From Epithemia pelagica (lineage: Eukaryota; Bacillariophyta; Bacillariophyceae; Surirellales; Surirellaceae), in assembly GCA_946965045.2 (NCBI GenBank), contig OX337229.1:4836001-4900000 (forward strand): 64,000 bases of DNA. The letters are read 5' to 3'. Shown here one piece after another: positions 41,101-51,180 of this stretch; position 1 is the stretch's first letter, and every line of letters begins with the position of its first letter. The notes below the pieces were generated by a model. The model was not told the origin of the DNA. It did not search any database and saw nothing but the letters and a program-made list of their open reading frames with translations. A program made the translations under genes and the position numbers.

Positions 41101-44100
41101 TCGAATGGCATGGATTATAGAGAAGCGTCGGGGTCTCTTCTTCTTCACTTTGTACCTGCAACAAAAGTACGACATTCGTCCCTTGTCCTGAACGCTTTCG
41201 AAATGATGAAAATCAAGGATTGCTTTGTCACCAATGAGACTTGGATAGAGTGGTGTTGGGATGAAGCATTCTGGGTGTCTTGTCTGGACTGGCCTTTTGA
41301 AAAATGGATCTGCTATTTGGTACCGGCAATTATTAGTTGTCACTTTGGTGTTGACAACAAGAACAGCGCGAGTGGGCAATCGGGTGGATTTATATTGCAT
41401 TGTCAGCGCATCTCACTCATGGAACCCGCATTCGCCGTTACCTTGTTTCCGCTTCTTATGCTGCAGCTTGTCAGTGATCAACAATCAAACGGGCAAAAGC
41501 CTCAAAGTCAAGTTCACAATGATGCGTGGATTGGCCATCCGAGCTCTCCTGTCATAGGGATGATATCGAAATGTTTCGGGGCGGTTCTAAGATCATGCGC
41601 TACACGGGAGAAGATAAATGAATCACGAGCAGTTGGTCTGATCGTGGACACTCTTGATATGATTCGGCGTCTTCAACAACATCGATTTCTAGTGTCGACG
41701 GCACACATTCGAAACCCAGCCACATTGAAGGCTTTCAGGGACTCAGTTGGAACATCCAAATCTCCATCTCAAGAGGCTTCGTCCACCAAAACGGAAGACT
41801 ATCCTTTAACAAGGGACCCTGTCGAATGGAGAGGGATCCCTTTCGGCGTCGGGCTCTTTATCAATGGACGTCATCTCGCTGAAGCCTGCTACAAGGTGAA
41901 GAAATATTGTTCCGCTCTCTTTTACGCAGAGAACTACGCTGAATTTCTGTTTGGTGGTTCCACACTGAGCTTCAAAAACGCAATCGAAGAATTAAAAGCA
42001 GGGAGCAGAGAGTTATTGTCGTCCGATATAAGCGGTTATCATCTATCTGAGTCAAGATTCCCGATAACGAAGCAATCGTTAGTCATTGAAGCCAAGAGCC
42101 TTTCCGAATTAATGGCTGGATGCTGCAAAGCCTTGGGTGCAAATGATCAATTGGATGCTCTTGTTGCACAAGTCTCAGATGTGATGTTATTGGAAGAGCA
42201 ATCAACGCTTTCGCTACAACAAGACTTCAAAAACAGTTGGTGTCCATCGCGAGTATTGAGACAGGTCGATCCAGACATGAGCTCTGGGCATCTTTCAGAG
42301 GGAACCGAGTTAGCTTTCGATAGCCTCTCGAAGTTAAACTTGTTCGGGACACTACAGACGAGTTTAAAGGGATTTGCATGTTCCACAAGTGACCCTGTTG
42401 CCGGGGACAGACTAAAGGAAAAGTGGTTCGAAGCCTGCCTTTTTGGAAACAGTTTGGAAACTCAAAATGGTGCATCTTTTTCTTATGATCAGTTCTCCTC
42501 GGACAGAAGTGCAGGGTTTTGCGAAAGCATTCTCACCGCCTTAACATCATTTACTTGCGACGACTACAACATCTCCCGTATTCATATCGAGGATGCTAGA
42601 GTTTCAACATTTGACGATATCGCAGAACTCGTAGCATCAGAGGCATCAACGCAGTCTAGTTCTATCCTCGTTGACAAATTGCGTTGTCTGAACAACCTAG
42701 AGAAAGTGCTCGCGACACAAGGGAACAGTGAAGGAATACTTGGGTTCTGGGAAGAAAACGACGCAACTGGGGCGATCTTGGAAAGAACGATTGAGTTTCC
42801 CAGGCGTCAGCCCTTACAACCGTTTACGAATCGTGTCCAAGAGCTTGTTTTACAACATATCTGTTCTAGCCAAGGGGAATCGGGATCTCCAGCCTCTAAG
42901 GTTCTTTCTTCTCTGCTTTGGACAAACGCCAACTTTTCATGCAGCAAGGGGAAAGCGGCTGAAGCGCATCATACGTTCCGGAGGCTTTCCGCGATTCATG
43001 GCAGTGCATTTGGTACTCCTGAGTTCTTCCAAGTTCGTCACCTAGAGGCAAGGATTCTTCAATTGCAAGGCGAATTCTCATCGGCAATACGTCATGCCTC
43101 GCAAAGCATAGACCGTCTATCGCGAGTACAGCTGAATCGAAACCATGATGAAACTAAAGCAGATCTCATGCTCTGTTGCGGAAGATGGATGGCAACCCAT
43201 CGTGTGGATTCAGCGGAAAAGATCCTTGAGAATTATTTGAAACCAGGTTTGGAACTTGCAAGAAGAATTCATGGCTCTGGTTCAACGACAAAATCTGCTG
43301 AGAGAGTAACCGAAGCATGCATCGCGCTAGGTGACCTTGTTTTCAACATTTACCAAACCGTCGCTGCAAGAGTAAAATCCCCAGAATGGGAAAAGGCCGG
43401 TATGAGTTTAGAGACAAGAGAAGCTGAGTACAGGGAGTACGACAAGATTGTAAAAGGTCAGCCAAAGGGAAAGACATCCAAACAAGATTGGGACCAGTGG
43501 CTCAAAGACCTACTTATTTTTATGATGAACCTTCAGCGAGACGTACGGCAGATTCGGAGTGAGCGAAAGAAGATAGAAAAGTCCATTGACGAATACAAGG
43601 ATCTCGCCTTTCGAACATTCATCGAGGCATTGTCTGCAGCTGATGGCAGCTACAACCTCATGTCAAAATATGTCTATCGGATGGTTGAAATTTGGCTGTC
43701 CTCGAAGAACGAAACGACTGAAGAGGATATTTTCTTGTTCGATTCGATCCCCTCCTACAGATTCGTCCAACTATCGAACCAACTTTTTTCCAGACTCACA
43801 CGGTCAAACCTTCTATTAAAGCGGTTGACTAAACGACTTTGTTCTGATCATCCATACCATTGTCTTTCTCAAATGATCCGATTATGCAATTCGCCTTCCA
43901 ACGACCGAGATAAGGAAAAAGCGAAAATTGCAAAAGAGACGCTTCATTCGATTAAGGATGAAAGTCCCGAATTTCTGGCCCATCTGACCGAAAACTATGA
44001 ACACCTTTTGGAATCCTATGTGTATCTCGCTGAGGTAAATTCAGACACCTTCTCTCGTGGGAACACAAAGAAGATTGGATTCTCTACTGTTTACACAGGG

Positions 44101-45584
44101 AAGGTCACCCGCCTTGATCATTGCGTGGGAAGAGGTGGCAGGCGAAAGCGATGTCCACCATGTGTGTTGACTTCTCCCCCATCATTGCGTTCGCAATGTG
44201 ACTACGGTGGTGGTATCGACGACCCCGTTGGTGGCGAACGTATTGAAAGGTTTGATGACCATTTCTCTATTGCCGACAGTGGCATCACGCGCCCGAAAAT
44301 AGTGAGATGCATTGGATCGAAAGGCGGGCGATTCAAGCAACTTGTTAAAGGAGGTGTAAGTAGTGCAGCTGTCGTGTTTTAACGTTCAGCGTAAAAGCAC
44401 GTTTCTCAGTTGTTCTTTCTTCCAGGATGACGTTCGAGGCGATGCGGTGATGCAACAAGTTTTCGAATACGTGAACGCATTGTTTGCTGAAGAGAAAACG
44501 GGAAGAGACAAGAATCTCAGAATTGTAACCTACAACATCCTTCCTACATCACCCACAACAGGAGTAAGTTCAAATTTGGTATGGGAATGGAAAGTCCTCT
44601 CGAATTACTTACGTCGTTGGTTGACAGGTTCTTGAATGGGTCGTTGATACTGTAAGTCGCTCAGATCCGGTGACAAGGAATTCTTACGCTTTGACTCGCT
44701 GACTAATTCATTTCGGTTTCCTTTCCATGTAGCTTCCGTTTGGCGACTACCTGAATGACAGAGGCAAGAATAAGGTTGGGGCCCATTCAAGATACTATCC
44801 TGGAGAATGGGGATCATATCTCTGTCGAGAGTACTTGAAGAACGCTCCGCGGGCTGAAAAGCGACAAGCATTCGAGACTATATGCAAGTTTCACTCACCA
44901 GCATTCCGATTTTTCTTTGTTGAAAGGTTTGTTCGGTCGTCGCGAGACTGGTTCGAAGCAAAGACTCGCTATACTCGCTCCGTTGCTGTTACCAGCATCG
45001 TTGGTCATATTCTAGGCATCGGGGACCGCCATTCGAACAACCTCTTAGTTCACCAGAGAACAGGTGAAGTAGTTCATATCGACTTCGGCATAGTGTTTGA
45101 ACAAGGGAAGCTACTCCAAGTCCCCGAAAGAGTACCATTTCGATTGACCAGAAACATTGTTGACGGCTTCGGCCCAACAGGTACAGAAGGCAGATTCACT
45201 ACAACAGCTCTTCAAACAATGAGAGCACTTAAGCAAAATGCGGAAGCTTTATTGACAATTTTGTCGGCAGTCACTGCGGATCCCTTGTATCGGTGGAGCC
45301 TGAACCCAAAAGTCGAAAGGAAGAGACGCGAGATACTTGGAATTGGGAGGTCGTCTACCGGGGTCGACCTTGGGGAAGAGGATGGTCGAACGAGTGGCCC
45401 CGAAAACACGAATGAAGGCGCCACCCAGGCCGTTCGGAAAGTACGAGAAAAATTAAGTGGCTACGAGGATGGAACTGCAGGTGAACAGCAGAGCACCGAG
45501 GGTCAAGTTCACTTCCTAATCAATTTGGCAAGCGACGTAGAGTCACTTAGCCACATGTATCCAGGGTGGGCACCATGGTGCTAG
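35184..45584 (+). CDS. ATM: ATM-type phosphatidylinositol 3-kinase-like protein kinase
   Basis: Five exons: 35184-36070, 36129-44355, 44426-44563, 44628-44651 and 44733-45584. All introns are GT-AG and in phase, giving 3375 residues (human ATM has 3056). Most of the length is alpha-solenoid (HEAT/FAT). The kinase domain starts near KPKIVRCIGSKGG...KQLVKGG and continues across the third exon with DDVRGDAVMQQVF. The catalytic loop GIGDRHSNN (Asp about 3190) and the HIDFGIVFEQG metal-binding Asp (about 3209) are intact. VPERVPFRLTRNIVDGFGPT and GTEGRF resemble ATM rather than ATR, TOR or DNA-PK. The FATC end reads SHMYPGWAPWC. It should act in the nucleus in DNA double-strand-break signalling. 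The fourth exon is only 24 nt. Confidence 0.9.
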
Positions 45585-46147
45585 ATCTCCAGTCGAAACT
45601 GTGTCGTTCCGGTAACGAATAATCCCGAAAGCGGTGAAAGGGCATCCCTGATCAAATGTGTTGACTTTGACCTTACCTAGGATCATCTCCTAAGAGGACA
45701 CACTCCCTGTCGATTGCTGGTTTGGTGAATCCAATATATTACTATGAGAAGGTCTAAGGCCTAGATTCGTATTGCAATCTCGCTAGCTAGCTCTAGAAAT
45801 TACTCCTCTTGGTGCCTCACCCCTGATATCACCCCCTGGGGGTGAGCCTATGCACGATTCAACGAATCTCCGAGGTTGGAGTCGGGGGGCAAAAAACGCG
45901 AGGAACACACGTGGATCATGGCCGAATTTTTTTCGGTTCATATGTAATTCGGAAGCCAGAAGCCTAAACAAAATGCGCATTCCAGATCTCTCAAAATCGG
46001 TTAGGGCAATGCCAGTTTTGTCGGTTCAGCGTGACTTGAAAGGGCACACATTTTCATCTTGTTGGAAATCAGGAGGTCATTCCATTGATTGAAACTCGTT
46101 GTGCAAGAAGCAACACTTTTCACCTGTGTGTGTAGCCAGTCTTTACC
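45585..46147. other. Intergenic
   Basis: No gene is supported. It contains a GCTAGCTAGCTCTAG cluster (about 45782-45796) and a CCCCCTGGGGG palindrome (about 45832-45842). Confidence 0.4.
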
Positions 46148-46622
46148 ATGGTATTTGGCCCAATTCGACGTCGTTTACGCAACAACAACAAACTCTCTGA
46201 GCCGTCCCCAGCAAGGATTTCCGTTGCGCATGGCCAGGTAAAGAGAACAAAACAACCCAGGACTCACCAACACTCTCGGACAGTCGACGCACTCACAACG
46301 TTTCCTCGCTCTTTCCTCCCGGCAGCCAGTGGATTTTGACGGCTCGGTTTCTACAGATGGGGACTCAACAGCAGAGGACTCCAGAGCTGGCCAACTCGAT
46401 GATGTGGATGCTCCATCTTCTACAAATACACCCTCGGCTCCATTTGATGTGCTGGTATCAGGAAAACGAGTGGTTACCAATGGTCACCTAAGACTCACAA
46501 AGAACAAACATGCTCCAATCCTAATTGAACAAGTGGCGGACGAATCTGAAAGCACTCCGATGATGTCTCGTTCTAAGTTTGGTTGTTATGCGGCAGCTTT
46601 TGAATGTCTAAACCTGCCCTAA
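46148..46622 (+). CDS. Small hypothetical protein, two exons
   Basis: Exon 1 is 46148-46237 (MVFGPIRRRLRNNNKLSEPS) and exon 2 is 46326-46622. The 88-bp intron (GTAAAGAG...CCCGGCAG) has a pyrimidine-rich 3' part. Joined, they give 128 residues: a basic N-terminus, an acidic Ser/Asp-rich middle (DFDGSVSTDGDSTAEDS) and a C-terminal segment that looks structured (FDVLVSGKRVVTNGHLRLTK, HAPILIEQVADES). I do not recognise the family. The ATG context ACCATGG is strong. Confidence 0.5.
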
Positions 46623-46736
46623 GAAATATCGAACTGGCCGAGCACACTATTAGATCGTGTCTCCGAGAATATATGGGGGATGAGAAGTTCTCGGGTGGGG
46701 CGACCATCACAAAAATCACATTGCTTACCTTAATTT

Positions 46737-47702
46737 CTATAGAGGTTTCCAACCTTCATGAATAGCAACTATACCTCCCGTAAGATTCGTGTATTTTGCC
46801 TCTCTAAAACCTGTTCCTCGGATTCTGGCCAGAAGTCCCTTTTGGTTTGGAAATTTTCGTATACTTTCGACAAGATACTGATACGAAGCTCGATCCTTGG
46901 CAATTAACTCACCCATAGCAGGTATTACCTTAAACGAGTATGTCTCATAGACTTGTGCCAAAACGGGGAGGGTTACTTGCGAAAATTCAAGACACATGAA
47001 ACGACCGCCTGGTTTCAGGACACGAAGTGCTTCCTGAAGGGCCAGATCAACATTTGTGACATTGCGAAGACCAAACGCTATAGTATACAAATCAAACGTG
47101 TTGTCTGGAAATTCCAGAGACTGCGCATTGCCTTCAACGAATCGTAAACTTCTGGACTCGTCCAGGAGCCGGTCCCCGAATTTGGAGCGCGCACGTGCCT
47201 CTCCAACTCGCAGCATTTCTGGATTAATGTCGCAAACTGTCACCGATATGGGATCTTGGCCACTGCTTTTGGATCTTTCCACGCACCCAGCCGAATCGAC
47301 AAAACGAAAGGCCACATCTCCAGTACCACCAGCTACATCCAGAATATCCAGCCTCATATTGGTGTTTGTGCGTGCATGACGGGCCATGGCCGCCACATTC
47401 GATGTTTCCAATAGGTAGTCTTTCCACAGACGATGTAATCCTCCTGACATCACATCATTCATTACATCGTAAGTATCAGCGACTTGGTTGAAGACTTCCT
47501 TGACTTTCCCCTCCTTTTCTCCCACTGGCACCTCGGTGAATCCAAAATGCGTAGAATCATGGGATATATACGGAGGAGGTGGCTCTGAAGAAAATGAGCG
47601 CGCGGCAAAGTTCAGAGGTGTCCATCTTGAATGCCTTGAAAAGTTGTTGATCGAAAAGCGGCATGACTTTACTCTTGGGACATGGGACGCGAACCAGCTC
47701 AT
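46737..47702 (-). CDS. COQ5: 2-methoxy-6-polyprenyl-1,4-benzoquinol methylase (ubiquinone biosynthesis, COQ5/UbiE)
   Basis: A 321-residue single-exon protein, close to the usual COQ5 length. UbiE family signatures: FNQVADTYDVMNDVMSGGLH, the SAM-binding LDILDVAGGTGDVAFRF (about 118-133), FDLYTIAFGLRNVTN, and LRVLKPGGRFMCLEFSQV. The C-terminal FREAKYTNLTGGIVAIHEGW is also typical. The N-terminal 40 residues are Arg/Ser-rich without acids (SRHSRWTPLNFAARSFSSE), fitting a mitochondrial presequence. It performs the C-methylation in coenzyme Q synthesis on the inner mitochondrial membrane. A plastid menaquinone/phylloquinone role is less likely given the presequence. Confidence 0.92.
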   Translation of the reverse strand: MSWFASHVPRVKSCRFSINNFSRHSRWTPLNFAARSFSSEPPPPYISHDSTHFGFTEVPVGEKEGKVKEVFNQVADTYDVMNDVMSGGLHRLWKDYLLETSNVAAMARHARTNTNMRLDILDVAGGTGDVAFRFVDSAGCVERSKSSGQDPISVTVCDINPEMLRVGEARARSKFGDRLLDESRSLRFVEGNAQSLEFPDNTFDLYTIAFGLRNVTNVDLALQEALRVLKPGGRFMCLEFSQVTLPVLAQVYETYSFKVIPAMGELIAKDRASYQYLVESIRKFPNQKGLLARIRGTGFREAKYTNLTGGIVAIHEGWKPL

Positions 47703-47969
47703 CCTGTGGTGGGCACTGGAGAATTACGACGAAGGCGAAACAAGTGAACAAATGAACAGAAAAGTTGCTCAACAGTTGCTCTTCGTATAGCTTATTGTTA
47801 ATTTGACGGCTGGATAAGGATAGTATTCCGCCTCGATTCAGCTGTTCGTTTGGCACTTTATGTGGCCATGGTGGTGGTGGCAAGTGATGCGAAGTGTGGG
47901 CGAACGCGTGCTGAGCAAATAAGCGATTCTTAAGCGACCCAATCCTTTACCGGTCGCTCTTCTGTCTGC
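47703..47969. promoter_or_regulatory. Divergent promoter, COQ5 and Rieske-like gene
   Basis: 267 bp between two divergent start codons. No recognisable motif beyond a CCACCACCATGGCC stretch on the minus strand. Confidence 0.35.
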
Positions 47970-48675
47970 ATGCGTGTCCTGAGTTCTGATAACGGCATGA
48001 CGATGAGGTATTCGACGAAGGTTGTTGTCATGTTCTCCCGTTTACTACCTCTGTTGATTCTAATCGCTGGAGTAGATGGCTTCAGTGTTGTGTTTATGGC
48101 CAAACGTGGCAAAGGAGGCCTGAAAAGGAGATTGAACGATTCCGTCGACGGCCGAAAGAAGAACAACTCTTCATCAGATGCAAAATCGGCCAATCAGGGT
48201 CGGGGACAAGAGATCACGGGCGTCACACTACCAGCAGAGGGCAAAGTGCAAGGTTGGGAGTTTGGAGAAGGTGTCCGATTAGCATGTGCTAATGTTCGTG
48301 GAACATACTATGCTGTGCAAGTGAGTGGTATTGAAATGAATGAGCAATAACAGAAGAACAAGCAATGGTTGTCTAAATATGCTTTCTTTCGGAATACAGG
48401 GACAATGTCCTCGATGTGGCTTTGATTTGTGGCAGGGTGACATAATTGCGGATGATCCTGGGTTTGACGATCTACCTCGATTGGCGTGTCCAACATGCTC
48501 CACAACGTTTGGCCTGTCTTCAGGAAAGAAAGGACCACCTCTGCGACGCACTGGTTTACAAGCTTTCGTGGGCAATCTAGCCAAACAAGCTACCATCGGC
48601 GACTCTGAAAAAGATGCCACCGTGTTCCAAATAACCAGGGACGAAGATGGACGTGTGTTCTGTAGAGAGAAGTAG
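47970..48675 (+). CDS. Plastid-targeted Rieske-like protein with CxxC/CxxC ligands
   Basis: Exon 1 is 47970-48320 and exon 2 is 48400-48675 (79-bp intron GTGAGTGG...GAATACAG), giving 208 residues. A hydrophobic leader (MFSRLLPLLILIAGVDG) is followed by FSVVFMAKRGKGGLKRR: Phe at the predicted cleavage site, then a basic transit region, the diatom plastid pattern. The mature part resembles a Rieske fold (GVRLACANVRGTYYAVQ, box 1 CPRCGFDLWQGD, box 2 LACPTCSTTFGLSSG). Classical Rieske boxes are CxH and CxxH; here both are CxxC. The site may therefore bind zinc or a rubredoxin-like iron rather than a Rieske 2Fe-2S cluster. No catalytic partner domain is present. The stop lies 15 bp from the convergent WD40 gene stop. 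Confidence 0.65.
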
Positions 48676-48690
48676 CCAAACATCTTCGTG

Positions 48691-50236
48691 CTAGTTGCTG
48701 CTTTTGCTTACCTTCTTTTTGTTCTTTTTGCGACTTTGGATCTTACGAGCTGATGCTACCAGGGCTCGTGCTCTTTTCAATGTATCATCATCCATGACCT
48801 TATCCTGAGGTCTAGGTCGCTTTTTAGAATCCTCTTTTGGTTGTTCTCTCTGCTCGGTCACTTCTTCCTCTTCTATCCTCGACTCCTTCTCGTTTGCCTC
48901 TCCATCTGCTTCTGTTTCAGTTGCTTCATATGGAGAAGAATTATCTAAGGGGGAGCACCATACTGCCAGACACGTGACGCGAGCACCAGTTCCAAGTTGT
49001 ACTCCATCAATAATGTCAACTGCCAGATCATCTGAATCGTCCGAAACCTCCTCCTGTTCCTCACTTGAAGGCTCTTGGTCAATTTCGTCTGTCGAGATCA
49101 TTCGAATTGCCCCACGAAGATCCATGAGGCTTACTACCCCTGCACTGTTTGCTGTTACGACGTATCCCATCCCAACGGACTGGATGCATTTAAAACGTTC
49201 TTCTCCTGCGACGGCCCCGTCGACGGGTTCAATGGCCATGATAGCACGGCGCTCTTCCTTTTTGTCGTGCTCCACTGCAAGAACAGGGAGAGAGCCATCG
49301 TTGCACGCCGCCGCAACAAACATTCCCTGCTCCACTGAAAAGAGGCAGACCTGGTTGACTCGCGATGGAAGATCAACATCCAGCAGGTTCTGACCACTAG
49401 AAACATCGCGAACAGTTATATGATTTCCGTAGCAGAAGGCATATGCTTGATCTCCAGTTTCGTCGGGCGTCCATACAATGTTGGAAATTGCATCATACTG
49501 TGCCTTTCCATCTTTTGCTATGGATGGTCGAATCTTTGAAACGAATGCAAGCCGACCCTTTGTCAAGTCCCATAGTTTGAGCTTTCCATCAGACTCGCCC
49601 CCCGTCAGAGCCATTTTTCCACTTGGATGAACAGCTATACACGCAACGCCACCATCGTGACCTGGCAAAACGTGTTGAACAGACCAGTCTCGTTTCTTAA
49701 AGATTGCAAGTTTTCCTTCTGAGAAACCCACCAGACAATGGGTACTACCTCGAGGATGAGGATTGCTGAGTGATAGATCCAACAGCAACGGAGGAGCAAA
49801 GGCCGAGCACACTGGTGTCCCAAACTCGGCTGGGGTTTGCACTTCCCCAGATGATGTTATTCTTTTTGCAAAGTCATGCGTACGAAGGACTTCGTCGTAC
49901 CCACAAGATAACACCGTCCCAGGAATATTTTGAGAACTTCCTGCAGACTTATCGTCGTTTGAGCTTTCCTTTCGTGTTTCGAGATGTGGCTGGGCCATTG
50001 TCATACTACGAACGCTCCCTTCATGAACTGGAGTCGCAAAGACAATTTTGAACTTTTTGGTTTTACGGTCCATTTCCCATCCTGCCATGACGCCATCTTC
50101 AGGATAAAAACGAATGAGACAATGAAAACGGGTGCATCCACTAGAAGTAAGAGCTTCAAAGACACTCACCATAAGATCCAAGGGCGACCATAAGCTTTGC
50201 GAACGGAAGCGCTTCACGGCTAGACGTAGACGCCAT
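48691..50236 (-). CDS. MAK11: MAK11/PAK1IP1-type WD40 protein, 60S ribosome biogenesis
   Basis: Exon 1 is 50236-50170 (MASTSSREALPFAKLMVALG) and exon 2 is 50096-48691, joined across a 73-bp intron (GTGAGTGTC...ATCCTGAAG) to give SYDGVMAGWEM and 490 residues. WD40 repeats include GHDGGVACIAVHPSGKMALT with DGKLKLWDLTKGRLAFVSKI, the signature block of MAK11 and PAK1IP1. Weaker repeats follow (YAFCYGNHITVRDV, MGYVVTANSAGVVSLMDL). The C-terminus is acidic, then Lys/Arg-rich (KIQSRKKNKKKV), as in nucleolar proteins. The family works in late 60S subunit assembly. Starting at the longer ORF in frame would translate intron sequence, so the upstream ATG is preferred. Confidence 0.8.
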
Positions 50237-50632
50237 GGTCGTCTTGTTTTATCTGTCGATCTTCACAAAAAATAATTGGTTGTGGCGAAAGAGCGAACGG
50301 ATGTGCGACTTCTTCTCATCAATCACAGGCGACCAAATGAAATTTAGCCACATAGACTCTACTACTAGTAGCTCCCTCATCCTCAATCTAGCGGCTTCCT
50401 AGTTGACCTTGTTCAAACCGGCTTTAGCAGCAAGGGACAGTGCCGGTGAGATCAATATGTCAAAGAACGCAAATGTGCATGGAACTCGCCCGTTCAACTG
50501 GTTCGACTAATTTGATCACGTAGTTTAGGTATGAAACTATCAACATCCGGCAGAACTGGCCCTTCTCTCCTACCCAAAACTTATGGAACACCCACCCTGG
50601 GTTTTGAGAAAAAAGAGAAGTCTTTTCTGTGA
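50237..50632. other. Intergenic
   Basis: No gene is supported. It holds the 5' flank of the MAK11-type gene and the 3' flank of the small membrane protein gene. Confidence 0.35.
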
Positions 50633-50857
50633 TCACGGCTTTGGCCTTGTTGCTACGCGGAGCGCGAGCCAAAGAGCCCCCACTGCAGTTGTCACTATGG
50701 CTGCTGTCCCAGCCTGACGGCGCAAACGTGCAAACACAGATTCATTGGCCGCTCGGTAGGTGTTCAGTTCATCAGCATCGATGCTCTTTCCCACGTAAAA
50801 GCCCAGACCAAACACAACGAGGTGGGAGGCGATCAATGAGCGGACAAGAGCTGTCAT
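50633..50857 (-). CDS. Small membrane protein of 74 residues
   Basis: ATG at 50857, MTALVRSLIASHLVVFGLGF. There are two hydrophobic segments (about residues 6-22 and 50-66) around a polar loop YVGKSIDADELNTYRAANES. The loop's charged pattern and the short C-terminal Arg/Lys tail make a real protein likely. It resembles small uncharacterised two-TM organellar proteins of plants and algae, but I cannot name it. Confidence 0.5.
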   Translation of the reverse strand: MTALVRSLIASHLVVFGLGFYVGKSIDADELNTYRAANESVFARLRRQAGTAAIVTTAVGALWLALRVATRPKP

Positions 50858-51180
50858 GTTATTCCAATGCTGTCGGTCAACGAGAAATGAATAACAAAAA
50901 GATCTTGATTCTCCCTCTCATCTGTCAGTGCACAGGATGACGTCAGCTCCTATTTTTGACCCCAAAAGCCACAAAATACAAAATTTGCTTGTCAAAATTT
51001 TGTCTACTGAGATTTTTAGAGTCAATCCTCTATTGGTCATAGAGTACATCCGAATTTCATAGTGTTTTCTTTTCTTTGCTCACATCTCTCTCTTCCTTCA
51101 TTTCAAGGAGTGTCAGTCCGTTGTGTCGTGGTGTTCGACGAAGATACCCCAAGAACGAAACATAAATCCAGAGAAGAATC
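50858..51180. promoter_or_regulatory. Divergent intergenic region
   Basis: Lies between the small membrane protein gene and the multi-pass protein gene. AT-rich, no gene. A CTTTTCTTTGCTCACATCTCTCT-type pyrimidine tract near 51068-51098 probably belongs to the 5' UTR or initiator of the downstream gene. Confidence 0.35.

Noticed and set aside
36241-44382. Numerous antisense ORFs inside the ATM gene
   Set aside because: They are shadow frames of a long coding exon, with no domains.
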